Positions 36,014 through 45,610 of a stretch of 64,000 nucleotides of DNA are shown one piece after another. The first letter of the stretch is position 1, and every line of letters begins with the position of its first letter. Origin of the DNA: Lepturacanthus savala. Lineage: Eukaryota > Chordata > Actinopteri > Scombriformes > Trichiuridae. The stretch covers positions 2,816,848 through 2,880,847 of the forward strand of contig CM060471.1 of the NCBI GenBank assembly GCA_030544235.1, in the 5' to 3' direction. A program made the position numbers and the translations under genes. The notes beneath the pieces are model-generated. The model was not told the origin of the DNA and searched no databases. It saw nothing but the letters and a program-made list of their open reading frames with translations.

Positions 36014-36392
36014 GTCAGAAACACCTCCACCGTCACCCAGTTCAAAGCTGCACTAAAAACCTACCTTTTCACCTTGGCCTACCCCACTGCTTAGCCCAAT
36101 TCTTCTGTGTATATGTGTATGTGTTTGTATATGTATGTATCTATGTATATGTATGTATATACACACGTCATTTTCTGTATTTATTTAATTTATTTTTATC
36201 GCTCCTATTTATTACACTTTTTTTTGTATTTTATTCTTTTTATTCTACTTGATGTATTGTTGATTTCATTGCTGTTTTATTCTGTTTTGTAATGTCTAAA
36301 CAATACTACTGTTTTTAATATATTTCATGTAAGGCGACCTTGAGGCTGCGAAAGGCACCCAATAAATAAAATGTATTATTATTATTATTAGT
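36014..36392 (+). mobile_element. LINE 3' end (L2/CR1-like) in vWA intron 1
   Basis: The plus strand encodes the last residues of a LINE ORF2 (TFKAALKTYLF-type: STVTQFKAALKTYLFTLAYP) to a TAG at 36092-36094. A 3' UTR with GTAAGGCGACCTTGAGGCTG and an ATTATTATT tail follows. The copy is 5'-truncated, as is usual for LINE insertions. Confidence 0.6.
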
Positions 36393-36762
36393 ACGCCTGT
36401 GAGTGAGGGTGTGGTCTCAGTTGAGATTAATATGTAAAACAAATAGTATGTTAAAACATGTTTAGTAAGATGAAAATAAAAAATGCAATCTGTTTGCAGC
36501 CTTTTGACATTTCAAGAATGCATACACACACACACACGTACACACACTCATTGACTCAATGTAATTGTTTTGTGTATGTTTTAAGCCCTGTGAGAGAAGG
36601 TGTTCATAGCAGTTCCCAGCAGACTCCACACATACGGCACCTGAAGTCTTGTTAGGGTTTATTATGACCCATACAAGTACTCACTCACACACCAATGCTA
36701 CAGTTATTTAAAAATTCAATATTTGAATCTTTTACACATTCATTATTAAAGGAGAGTCCTAC

Positions 36763-36799
36763 CTGAGTTCCACAGCAACAACAACAGCAGGTAAACCAT
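36763..36799 (-). CDS. vWA relic exon 1, signal peptide
   Basis: From the ATG at 36799 the exon encodes MVYLLLLLLWNS, a compact hydrophobic leader, and ends at G|GTAGGA in phase 1, matching the acceptor phase of 34645. Leucine-rich leaders of this kind mark secretion into the ER. Confidence 0.5.
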
Positions 36800-37527
36800 G
36801 ATACACGCAAACCAAGTCCGTCAGACAGAGACTGACAGACTCGTCAGCTCTCCTTTGCTGATTATATATTCTGTTTCCTTTTTGTATGTCAGCTTCTTCC
36901 CAGAAATGGAGATACTAACTGCAGTTCAAAAGGTTTTGATGGATTATGTGTGAGAAATGGTGTAACAGGGTTACAGGAAGCAGCTCAAATACATAAATGT
37001 GAAAAAAAAAGTGATGCGCAACAGTCGGTGAAAGCTGATGCTGTTGCCATGGTAACAAAAGTATTCTCTGTAATCTCCCACCCGATGCTCATCAGATTTC
37101 CTTTCTCGACATTTACTGTCACAGAAAATCTTCTCAACTTCATGTTGATCACATTAAAATAGATTTTAATAATCCTGCATCCTTCAAAGGATATTTTACA
37201 GGACATGAAGGGATGAGTGTGTGTGTCTCCTTGTACATCCGTCTTTGTGAGGACCCCAAGTTAGTATATTTTTGTGAAGTGAGGACATTTGGCCGTTCAT
37301 GAAAGAATGTTTGAAGTTAAAACTTGGTTCTATGTTCAGTTTAGGGTAAGGGTTAGAGTTAGGCATTTAGTTGTGATGGTAGGGTAAGAGGATAGGTGGA
37401 TAGGGAATGCATTGAGGATCAATGAGGATCTTCAAAAATATTGATGGACAAGCCTGCACACATTGTTTACTTTGCACACATTGTTTTACATTGTTTAACA
37501 ATATGTTTTTTGTATATTGTTTTACTA

Positions 37528-37602
37528 CTCTCTCAAACACACACACACACACACACACGTGTGTGTGTGTGTGTGTGTTTGAGAGAGAGAGACAGAGAGA
37601 GA
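37528..37602. repeat. (CA)n(TG)n near-palindromic microsatellite
   Basis: CTCTCTCAAA precedes about ten CA units, immediately followed by about ten TG units and TTTGAGAGAG. The whole tract is therefore an inverted repeat with a one-base offset, able to form a long hairpin or cruciform. Confidence 0.85.
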
Positions 37603-37963
37603 GAAACTAATGTGTATCTCTGGATAAAGGATCAGTGAGGACCTGACTGACAGACACTCACAGCAGGAGAGACATGAAAATAATTAGGGGGGGAAAATAT
37701 CCAGTCAGGCTATTGTGGTCAGTGCTTGCTGCTCTCAGCTCAGCAGCAGCCCTATGTATACAGAATACACTTCTCACCACTGGCGGCCAAGGTTTGAATC
37801 TTGCATTGGGCAGCCCTTTCCGGCATGTTATTCCCTCTCTCTGCCTCCGACTTTCCTGTCTCTCTCCATTAGCACAATCAAAAAAGCTAAAAAATACTTT
37901 AACAAAAAGGATTTTTTCCATAGACCTTCATTATAAACTATTACAAAGAAGATGAATAATTAA

Positions 37964-38519
37964 TCCTCTATTGCATAGTGTTGCCATATGGCAACACATA
38001 ATTTATCTTAATTTTAATAAAAAGCAGTGATATAAAATCTAGTTTTTTAGATGTTAGCTGTAAAAAGGGGCCTTTTATTTTGAAGAACATAGAATTTATA
38101 CAGTCACATGACCAGGATATCCTGTTTACCAGTCCCTTTTGCTCATGGACATTTGACATATGAGCATCACTGTCTCACAACCAAAGGTTGTCTTTTATTC
38201 AGAAGTTTTCAGCAAATAAAAAATTCAATTTGAATTTAATTCAATTTTGAAGTTATGTTTTTTTTTTCTAATATGCTAAAGTAGATTCGTTGCCATATAG
38301 CAACAATATGCAAATATGGAAAATTCAACAATACATAACCTCTAATGGAGTCGCATTGACTTACATAACATGAAACTATCCTGAGACTATCTTTACAAGT
38401 TTTTCTTAAATTTCTTAAATATCTATTATTTATGCCATTTTAGGTAATAAAAACATTAAAAACAAAAAAAAAATAACTTTTTTAAAAACTTTTTAAGTAA
38501 TATTTCATGCAATAGAGGG
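37964..38519. mobile_element. piggyBac-like MITE, family B, copy with TTAA
   Basis: It is flanked by TTAA on both sides (37960-37963 and 38520-38523). The left end is TCCTCTATTGCAT and the right end inverted CCCTCTATTGCATGAAATAT. GTTGCCATATGGCAAC lies just inside the left end, and a second, decayed palindrome (GTTGCCATATAGCAAC) near 38290. No protein is encoded. Confidence 0.65.
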
Positions 38520-39346
38520 TTAACTGTTGACAAGACACTACAAAAAGTTAATTGAACATTTTTTAATATTTTATATTCATTAAATGTTCTTAGAACTGAG
38601 CAGAGTGAAAAATGTTCTGTGGGCCACATAACAGAAGCTTATACTATTGCACTAGGTGAGCAACTTTCATTTGATTGTATAGGCACCATTGGTTTCTTAC
38701 ATCCTTGTTTCCACAGCTCATGTCTGTATCTTCACATGGCTTCACATGGCTTCGATCAAATATAGAGGCATGTAGTTTTAGTGGAGCAGAGCAGAGGGGT
38801 GGCTATAAAACACACTGCTGTGCATCTACAGGAATAGAGGAAGTGTTTAGGAACAGGAGGTTCAAGTCCTCACTTTTGACTTGCAGGGAGAATTCTTAAT
38901 TTAAATTTACAGTACAAGTCCAAAAATAATAAACAATCAATAACCTGAATATATCCACTTTAATCATTCTTATACTACTTATTACACTCTCTAAATACAC
39001 CCTTCCTGCTGAATATCTCAAAATGTGAGCTTGTACAGAGCCAGATGGGGTGCTGAGTCTGAACCATTAATAATCAGTGCCATCACCAGCACTCAGGGTG
39101 CTTATTTCAAGTGTGGAAAGTATTCTAATCATAATCCATTAGGGAGCACAGGTGGAGCTGCAGGTAAATGAGTTAGCACACAAACAACCTCAAAAAGAAA
39201 TATGTAATGAACGGCAGTCTGCATAATCAATCTTTACAATAATTACTACTATTTCTTTTAAAACGGCTTCTGGAGTGACAACTCTTGTTCATGTTGTTTT
39301 TCATAGCCTTTTAAACTCTTTTCATTTTAACCCCAAATGTTACACA

Positions 39347-39480
<134 letters not shown>

Positions 39481-39744
39481 TTCTGCAGGTCTGTCGGAGA
39501 CAGAGCAGCTGCACCTCATCTCTGTAATCAAGCCTCTTACTTAACGCTGCCACTACTACTCTACCTGATTGTTGTAGACTCTTCTACCCATCAGTCTACT
39601 CTTCTTCAAGAATTTAGTACCAGTTTTGCTATTGAGCATTAATCAGTGGTGGATAAAGTCCTCAATGCTTTACTTTTGCATATAAGTAGAAATAACATTA
39701 TAAAAAATACTCAATTACTGAATTGAAAAGGTTACTTAACTAAC

Positions 39745-40073
39745 AGTCAGTCAGTCATCTTCTATACCTGCTTATTCCTCATTAGGGTCACATGGTCTGC
39801 TGGAGCCTATCCCAGCACATTACAGGTGAGAGGCAGGGATACACCCCAGATGGTCACCAGCCAATCGTGGGGCACACACACCATTCACTCACACACTCAC
39901 ACCTACAGGCAATTTAGAGTCACCAATTAACCTCAGCATGTTTTTGGACTGTGGGAGGAAGCTGGAGAACCTGGAGAAAACCCACACAGACACAGGGAGA
40001 ACATGCAAACTCCACACAGAAAGGTCCCAGACCCAGGACCAAGGAGGTCTTGAACCTGCGACCTTCTTGCTGT
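39745..40073 (-). mobile_element. SINE copy 8
   Basis: A minus-strand copy from the CAGTCAGTCAGTC tail to the middle of the head, with box B-like GGTTCAAGACCTCC kept. TAACAGT flanks both sides (39741 and 40082) as a weak duplication. Confidence 0.75.
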
Positions 40074-40350
40074 CTTCACTGTAACAGTACTATTATTAGT
40101 TACTAGTTATTACTAGTATTAACAGTACACAAGTATTAGTAGTATTAAAGTCAGCAAAATATACTTAAGTAGCAAAAGTAAAAATACTCATTATGCAAAC
40201 TGTTTTTTATTATTATTATTATTATTCATGAAAAACTGACTTGCCATGACCAAAACATATCACATATATACATATATTACATAATAACGTATGACGTAGC
40301 CCATTAAATTCACAATTATGTCTGCTATACCAGTCTCTGCCACTGAGCTT

Positions 40351-40915
40351 TGGTTAATTTCATCAGATTCACCTACGATTCCATGACTTTCTCCACAAAG
40401 AGGATTTCAGCACACAAAATAAATTGTATTAATTTACATACAATGTGTGTTTTATTCAGATTTTGTACTATCTCTGTGTTCCTGGTCAAAACTGACTGAT
40501 CATAGAGATGAATGGAGGAGACCAGAATTCATGTAAGAAATTATACTCACACACAGCTGCATTTGTCAGATGGACGGACACACACACACACACACACACT
40601 TTAAATGGTTTCAAAACAAATGTCCTTGGTAACTTTGACCCAAAGAAGTCTTTGATGAACAGTAGACTATGTTTCATCTGATTATTTCTCATAAAAATAA
40701 TTCAAAATAATTAGTACTCAAATTCAAAATGTATGAGACATACAGGCCATAAATAACAAACAGAAGCTCAAAACTTGTAATGTTCAAAAAATATGTTGAA
40801 AAAAAGAGGTGATAATATATGTATTATTACAGTTTTTATTATGAGTCTTAATGGAACCATCAAATTTGACTGGGAGCACCACATTGATAAATATGAAACA
40901 AACACAACATCAGAG
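40351..40915. mobile_element. piggyBac-like element, family A, copy 2
   Basis: It shares GATTCCATGACTTT(T/C)TCCAC, ATTTGTCAGATGGAC(A/G)GACA-type and GGTTTCAAAACAAATGTCC blocks with 1808-2852, in the same order and orientation. TTAA lies at the right boundary (40916-40919). It is shorter by internal deletion, with a microsatellite (CA)n at about 40575-40600. Confidence 0.6.
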
Positions 40916-40919
40916 TTAA

Positions 40920-42630
40920 GAATGGCTGACAACTTGTTTAAAAGATGCTATACAAACACAGTGTTGATTGTGTTGTCTAAAACTAAATAATTCTTCTCTT
41001 CAATACTTAATAATTATGCCCACTGAGAGAGGATGATCATTGTTTCAACACTGGGGGAAAACACTATTTATTCCAGCCTGAAGCCTTTCTGACATATGAG
41101 GCTGGTAAATAAATGAAATAAGTCACTTAAGAAATGGAGGTTTCATATGCAAAGGAAGATATACATGTTTTTAGTTGCACTTTCCTTATATATAGTATAG
41201 TCAATGTATTTTATGTGACATGGAGATGTTAAGGCCTGAAGCACAGGAGTTGTTTAGTTCAGTCTTGTCTCAGCACTGCACATTTTACATAATGTAATTT
41301 CTTATCAAGCACAATCTTGATTTTATGGTTTTAAGTGAAACTTAATGAGACCAAGATAAGAAGTGCAGCTGTTCTTATTGGATCTACCCCTCCTACAGCT
41401 TTGAGTGAGGCAAGACTGTGAAAGGAAGGAGGTGAGGTTGCTCTTTTGTTGAACCCTTGAATGCTTAGTCTACCAATAACTACCTACACTGTTCCATGAT
41501 TGGGGTTAAAATGACCAAAGCAATGAATTTTTGCAATAAACACAAGATATTTCTTTCGTTTTGGTTAGAGGTGATATGTTTGTTCAACAAAAGTGTAATT
41601 TAATTTTTGACATGTTCAGTTTTCACTTTTTATTCACATTTTACCACATAACAATCAGGTATCAAGACATGTTTATGTGTCCCTCTGTCAGTGATGTAGG
41701 TTGGTAGGTTCCGACCTGTGTGTCTGAATCCACTGACAGACAATGTTTTCACCCGGATTCTTCTGGATGTCTTCCCCTGGTTGTGTGCATATGGGGTGCA
41801 TGAGGTGTGGGGAACCTACCTACCTACACGTTTGTTGTTATATATTCAAAATACTTGATCGGAGGATTTGTCCATCACCATCTAATAATAAACACATGGC
41901 TTCAAGAATAAAATAAAATGAAATAATATAAATAAAAACCTAACTGCATGATGTAGACTATACTGTACAGTGTGATATGCAATATTTTTTTCTAATATGT
42001 AAATTATATTAGTGATGATATAAATTATATTGTCATACTGAAATGCTAATTGCCAGAATTAAAAGAAACTGCAGTTTTATAGGTTAAGCTCTAACATTAA
42101 TGATGTACACTGATATAAAGTTTCCTACCTACCCGAGGAAAGTGAGGTGGAAGTAGTTACATTAATATTTTCCATAACAGCTCAAGTCCTTCCATAACCT
42201 AAACATGATGGTAAAACTAACATTGCTGGTGATTTATTGATTAGCTGCACTATATTTTGCTAATGGTTAATGATGTTATCAATCATTGTTTTTGCAACAG
42301 ATAAATAATATATTATCTTTACTGTAGCATTCAACTCTCTCTTTGTCACATTTTACCTCCTCTTCTTTTCTTTTTTTAAGACAGTTGGGTCATTTTGACA
42401 TGTTTTTGAGCTTGTTGATGCATCAAAAAAGAAGAAAGTAGCAGGTAAGGTCTAATTGGTTGGTGGAGGAGAGGGAAGGAAAGAGGAGGATGTGTCTGAG
42501 GAAAGTAACATATTATTGTTATTACTACTATACTACAGTTGCTATACAGTTAAATTCAGACATAATAATACCAACTAATTAATAAAACTCACCCACGGCA
42601 TGTGTTTGATTAGCAAACTAGCTAACTCAA
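40920..42630. other. AT-rich spacer, no gene seen
   Basis: No coding signal was found. GTAGGTTGGTAGGTTCC (about 41697) and its near inverse at 41812-41828 form a small inverted pair of unknown meaning. Confidence 0.45.
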
Positions 42631-42634
42631 ACCA

Positions 42635-42769
42635 CCTGTCTTCCTTGAGAGAGGAGTGAAAGAGGCCATCTATGTCCTTTTGGAACAACCTACTTTGAAC
42701 AGAGGAGGGGGACTGCGTCATAACCTATCTGCTACATACCATCCTGCCTTGAGATCTCATCCCAGGTAG
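42635..42769 (+). pseudogene. C-terminal end of Penelope GIY-YIG protein
   Basis: The frame encodes VFLERGVKEAIYVLLEQPTL followed by NRGGGLRHNLSATYHPALRS and a stop (TAG 42767-42769). The EA-IYV-EQP-LNRGGGLRH-LSATY pattern is the recognisable end of the GIY-YIG-type nuclease domain of fish Penelope-like elements, which nicks target DNA. Only about 43 residues remain, so no activity is possible. No start lies upstream. Confidence 0.7.
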
Positions 42770-43001
42770 TTTAACTGCTCTTCACCATCAGAGCAGGACT
42801 CTTTCTCTGGATCATGTGACCACAACAACTCTAATTCCAAATCACACCTTGAATTGGAATGAGAGTCGTTACCACAACGACCCTCATCCCAATTCACACC
42901 TTGAAGGGTGACCTATGTGACCCTTTGTTATGGGATGAGGGGTGTGGTCTATAGCTCCACCCTCTGTGATCCAGAGATATAGCTCCTGGTTTCCATCATC
43001 A

Positions 43002-43051
43002 GGCTAGAACTGAAGAAGCCTTTCGGATGAAAGGTGAAACGTCTTCAAGCT
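43002..43051 (+). ncRNA. Hammerhead ribozyme-like motif in Penelope remnant
   Basis: The core elements appear in type-I order. Stem I 5' strand: GCT A GAA (43003-43009). Core CUGAAGA (43010-43016), matching CUGANGA. Stem II: CCTTTC/GAAAGG with GGAT loop (43019-43034), closed by A-U with one extra G at 43018. GAAA (43036-43039). A minimal self-complementary ACGU helix III (43039-43042). The GUC cleavage triplet (43041-43043). Then the stem I 3' strand TTC A AGC (43044-43050), pairing with the 5' strand around one A-A mismatch. With so short a helix III, activity would be expected only as a dimer. The motif is seen directly; activity is inferred. Confidence 0.55.
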
Positions 43052-43202
43052 CAAAGAAAAAGTCGAGTTTCTTACTTTTTAAACTCCTTGACTACAATGA
43101 CCTGGATGAGTGAGAATCTACACAGACATCCCACTGATAGTTTACCATTGGACTTGAGTGACTAAAAAGTTCAACATTCCAACTTAAAAGCTTTTTTTAA
43201 AA

Positions 43203-43449
43203 TATTTGTGTCTGGTGGGTTTTCTCCAGGTTCTCCAGCTTCCTCCCACAGTCCAAACACATTGGACACATTGGAGAGTCTAAATTGTCCATAGGTGTGA
43301 GTGTGTGAGTGAATGGTGTGTGTGCCCCACGATTGACTGGCGACCATCTGGGGTGTATCCCTGCCTCTCACCTGTAATGTGCTGGGATTGGCTCCAGCAG
43401 ACCATGTGACCCTAATGAGGAATAAGTGGGTATAGAAGATGAATGAATG
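43203..43449 (+). mobile_element. SINE copy 9, 5'-truncated
   Basis: Body and tail only, from TGTCTGGTGGGTTTTCTCC to GTGGGTATAGAAGATGAATG. Its tail runs straight into the composite repeat at 43414-43812. Confidence 0.7.
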
Positions 43450-43812
43450 GATATGCTAAAATAGATTTGTTATGGCAACAATATGTAAATATGAAAAAAT
43501 TCCTAGTGTATACAACCTAATGGAGTCCCATTGACTTACATAGCATGAAACTATACTGGGACTATGTTTACAACTTTTTCTTATATTTCTTAAATATATC
43601 TATTATTTTGGCCATTTTAAGTAATAAAACATCCAAAACATGTTTTTACCATGTCTAAGTAATATTTCATGCAATAGAGAGTTACGATGAGACAGGCAAA
43701 TACAATGTCTTTTATGCACCGAAAAGTCAGGGTTTTTAAGTTATTTTGTTTCCGTTCTTTTCTTTCAGACTAGTAAATACATATCTCAATGTTTATGTTA
43801 ATTCATGTTGCA
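43414..43812 (-). repeat. Composite repeat, copy 2
   Basis: This is the inverted counterpart of 23908-24309: SINE tail, family B MITE sequence (TAAGTAATATTTCATGCAAT) and the same unplaced 130 bp (AGTAAATACATATCTCAATG). It ends directly at the (AT)n tract that received the gypsy element. Confidence 0.7.

Positions 43813-43815
<3 letters not shown>

Positions 43816-43898
<83 letters not shown>
43816..43898. repeat. (AT)n tract, left part of gypsy target
   Basis: About 83 bp of AT, continuing on the other side of the gypsy element at 52702-52736. The retrotransposon inserted inside one microsatellite. Confidence 0.9.
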
Positions 43899-43902
<4 letters not shown>

Positions 43903-45540
43903 ACCAGGTGATATTAACTGGGGGAGAACTGTAGTCTCCCCCTGGATTGAGCCCGACTACTCCACCCGGGGGAAATACTAGAAATTACCACCCCGGGACC
44001 ACAAGAGCCCCAACTCGGAATCCCACACAACTCCTATGCAAAAAATCAGCAGACGTGGATTCTGATACAACAAATATATTTATTGGAAAATCTACCAAAT
44101 ACAAAATACTAAAATCAATCACTGGATTTTCCTTCCCCCCCACACACACACTGTCACCCACACAGGCCCACACGAGAAGTCATACAAAATACGTAACAAT
44201 GAGTAGGACGCAAGAAAAACGTTCAACCACAGGGCAGGTGCGCCCGGAGGGAGATGGTCGGCCCCTGTGAAAGCCTTGATTAGATAAGTACCTATATACA
44301 CATGCTCAAATACACACACTAAATGAGGATGGGCTAAGGCACTCACTATCAGGAACCACCCAGGTGACACAGCACTGCACTACACGGCACCCCATGCAAT
44401 CGGGCCAATACAATGGGCAACGATCTCCCTCGGGACTGCCTGCACCTGTTAAACAAAAAAAACACAGAGACTGCACCCACAAAAAGTTAATGAGCACCAC
44501 ACCAAACAATATACAATATAAGGCCAGATGTAATGAATTTAACTGCTTATGCAGTATAAGCCTCAGAACATGGCCAACACAAAGGAAATAAAACACATCA
44601 GGACGTCAAACGAAAGAACAATGGAACAATATTAAAGAAGGAAAATCACAACATAATTAGTCGCGCCCTTACCACGACATACATACATCAATTATACAGA
44701 TTCCAGACACATACACCCCAATAAACACAGTTAACAAATATAGACACATACACACGCACATACACGCACACGATTGACAATGGACCAGCGGGACGAAGAA
44801 TCACACAGTCGCAGCTTGCCCACCGGGCAGCGCGGCGACGGAAACGTTCAAGAGGGGACAGAGCAGCAACACCCACAAAGACACTTGGGGGTCCCCGGCT
44901 ACACAAGCGTGCCTACAACACAGAGTATAGATTAAAACACGGGCCATAAAGTAGACTGGCAAAGGATTAAAATATGGTACTCACGTTCAGAGGCGGCGAG
45001 AAGAGCGCAATACAGACCAGCAAGCAGGAGGAAACTCAAATGCAAACTAGAGAAACAAACATCGGTTTTAACCAAATCAATGTACAAGCTCCGGGCGAGC
45101 ATGTTAGCCGTGCGAAGGTTGCCTACCTGAGCCAGGAAAAGTGCCCAACTCCGCAGTAAGGAGCGCGGTTGAGACGCGATAAGTGTAGGCGAGCAGCAGC
45201 CAGACGCGCTCATGAACGTGCACGAAACCGGACGGAGCTAGGGACACAACACTGCATAAGTCTGCCCAATATGAATAAAGTGTTAAGCCACCAAAGTAAA
45301 AGAGCACCTACCGCAGCGATTTGCCACAAAACCGCGAGGGATGGAGGAGAAGAAACCCAACAGCCGCCGGCTATGCTTCTCAGCCCGTCAATACCGGCTT
45401 CCCAGTCCGACTTAAAAAGCCACGTAATCAGCTGAGCAATCAGCTGGCTACGACGCAAATAATGCAAATGACGCCGGTAGTGACGTCATGATGCCGGTCA
45501 CGTGGGTAAGGCAAAGAATGCCAATACCCACCTTACTACA
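43899..45540 (-). repeat. Gypsy 3' LTR
   Basis: 1642 bp from TGTGACCAGG to CCTTACTACA. On the minus strand it begins TGTAGTAAGG with a U3 holding CACGTG, TGACGTCA and ATTTGCAT. It has an AATAAA signal (in CCAATAAATATATTTG) near 44078-44095, toward R/U5. Relative to the other LTR it has an extra 9 bp near 44548. Confidence 0.9.
45462..45504 (-). promoter_or_regulatory. U3 cluster: E-box, CRE, octamer
   Basis: Within 43 bp of the start of U3 are CACGTG (45499-45504), the full CRE palindrome TGACGTCA (45481-45488) and the octamer ATTTGCAT (45462-45469, minus strand). The same trio is present in the 5' LTR. Factor binding is inferred from consensus only. Confidence 0.45.
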
Positions 45541-45558
45541 ATCTACCCCCGGGATTTG
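45541..45558 (-). promoter_or_regulatory. Gypsy polypurine tract region
   Basis: On the minus strand CAAATCCCGGGGGTAGAT lies directly against the 3' LTR, the position where plus-strand DNA synthesis is primed. The purine run (GGGGGTAGA) is short. The equivalent 18 bp in the second gypsy element is AAAATGGGGGGGATGGGT. Confidence 0.5.
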
Positions 45559-45577
45559 CATCGTCGTCCCGACGATG
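45559..45577 (-). promoter_or_regulatory. Conserved hairpin next to the polypurine tract
   Basis: An inverted repeat with 8-bp arms CATCGTCG/CGACGATG and a 3-nt loop, starting 18 bp from the 3' LTR. It is repeated with identical arms at 63076-63094 in a diverged gypsy element, again 18 bp from the LTR. Confidence 0.6.
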
Positions 45578-45610
45578 AACCCTTTTACGTACCTTAACGT
45601 TATACCATCC

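Larger units (their letters stand above)
42632..43140 (+). mobile_element. Penelope-like retroelement remnant (3' part)
   Basis: The remnant comprises the last codons of a Penelope-type ORF (to 42769), about 240 bp of noncoding sequence, a hammerhead-like fold (43002-43051) and a tail with CTTGACTACAATGACCTGGA and GAATCTACACAGACATCC. Penelope-like elements encode RT plus a GIY-YIG nuclease and are known to carry hammerhead motifs in their terminal repeats. Everything upstream of the nuclease C terminus is missing. Confidence 0.7.

Noticed and set aside
43947..45467. Numerous 60-107-residue open frames, repeated at 51117-52628
   Set aside because: They lie in the LTRs and recur only because the LTRs are duplicates. 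None has a domain, and they overlap on both strands.
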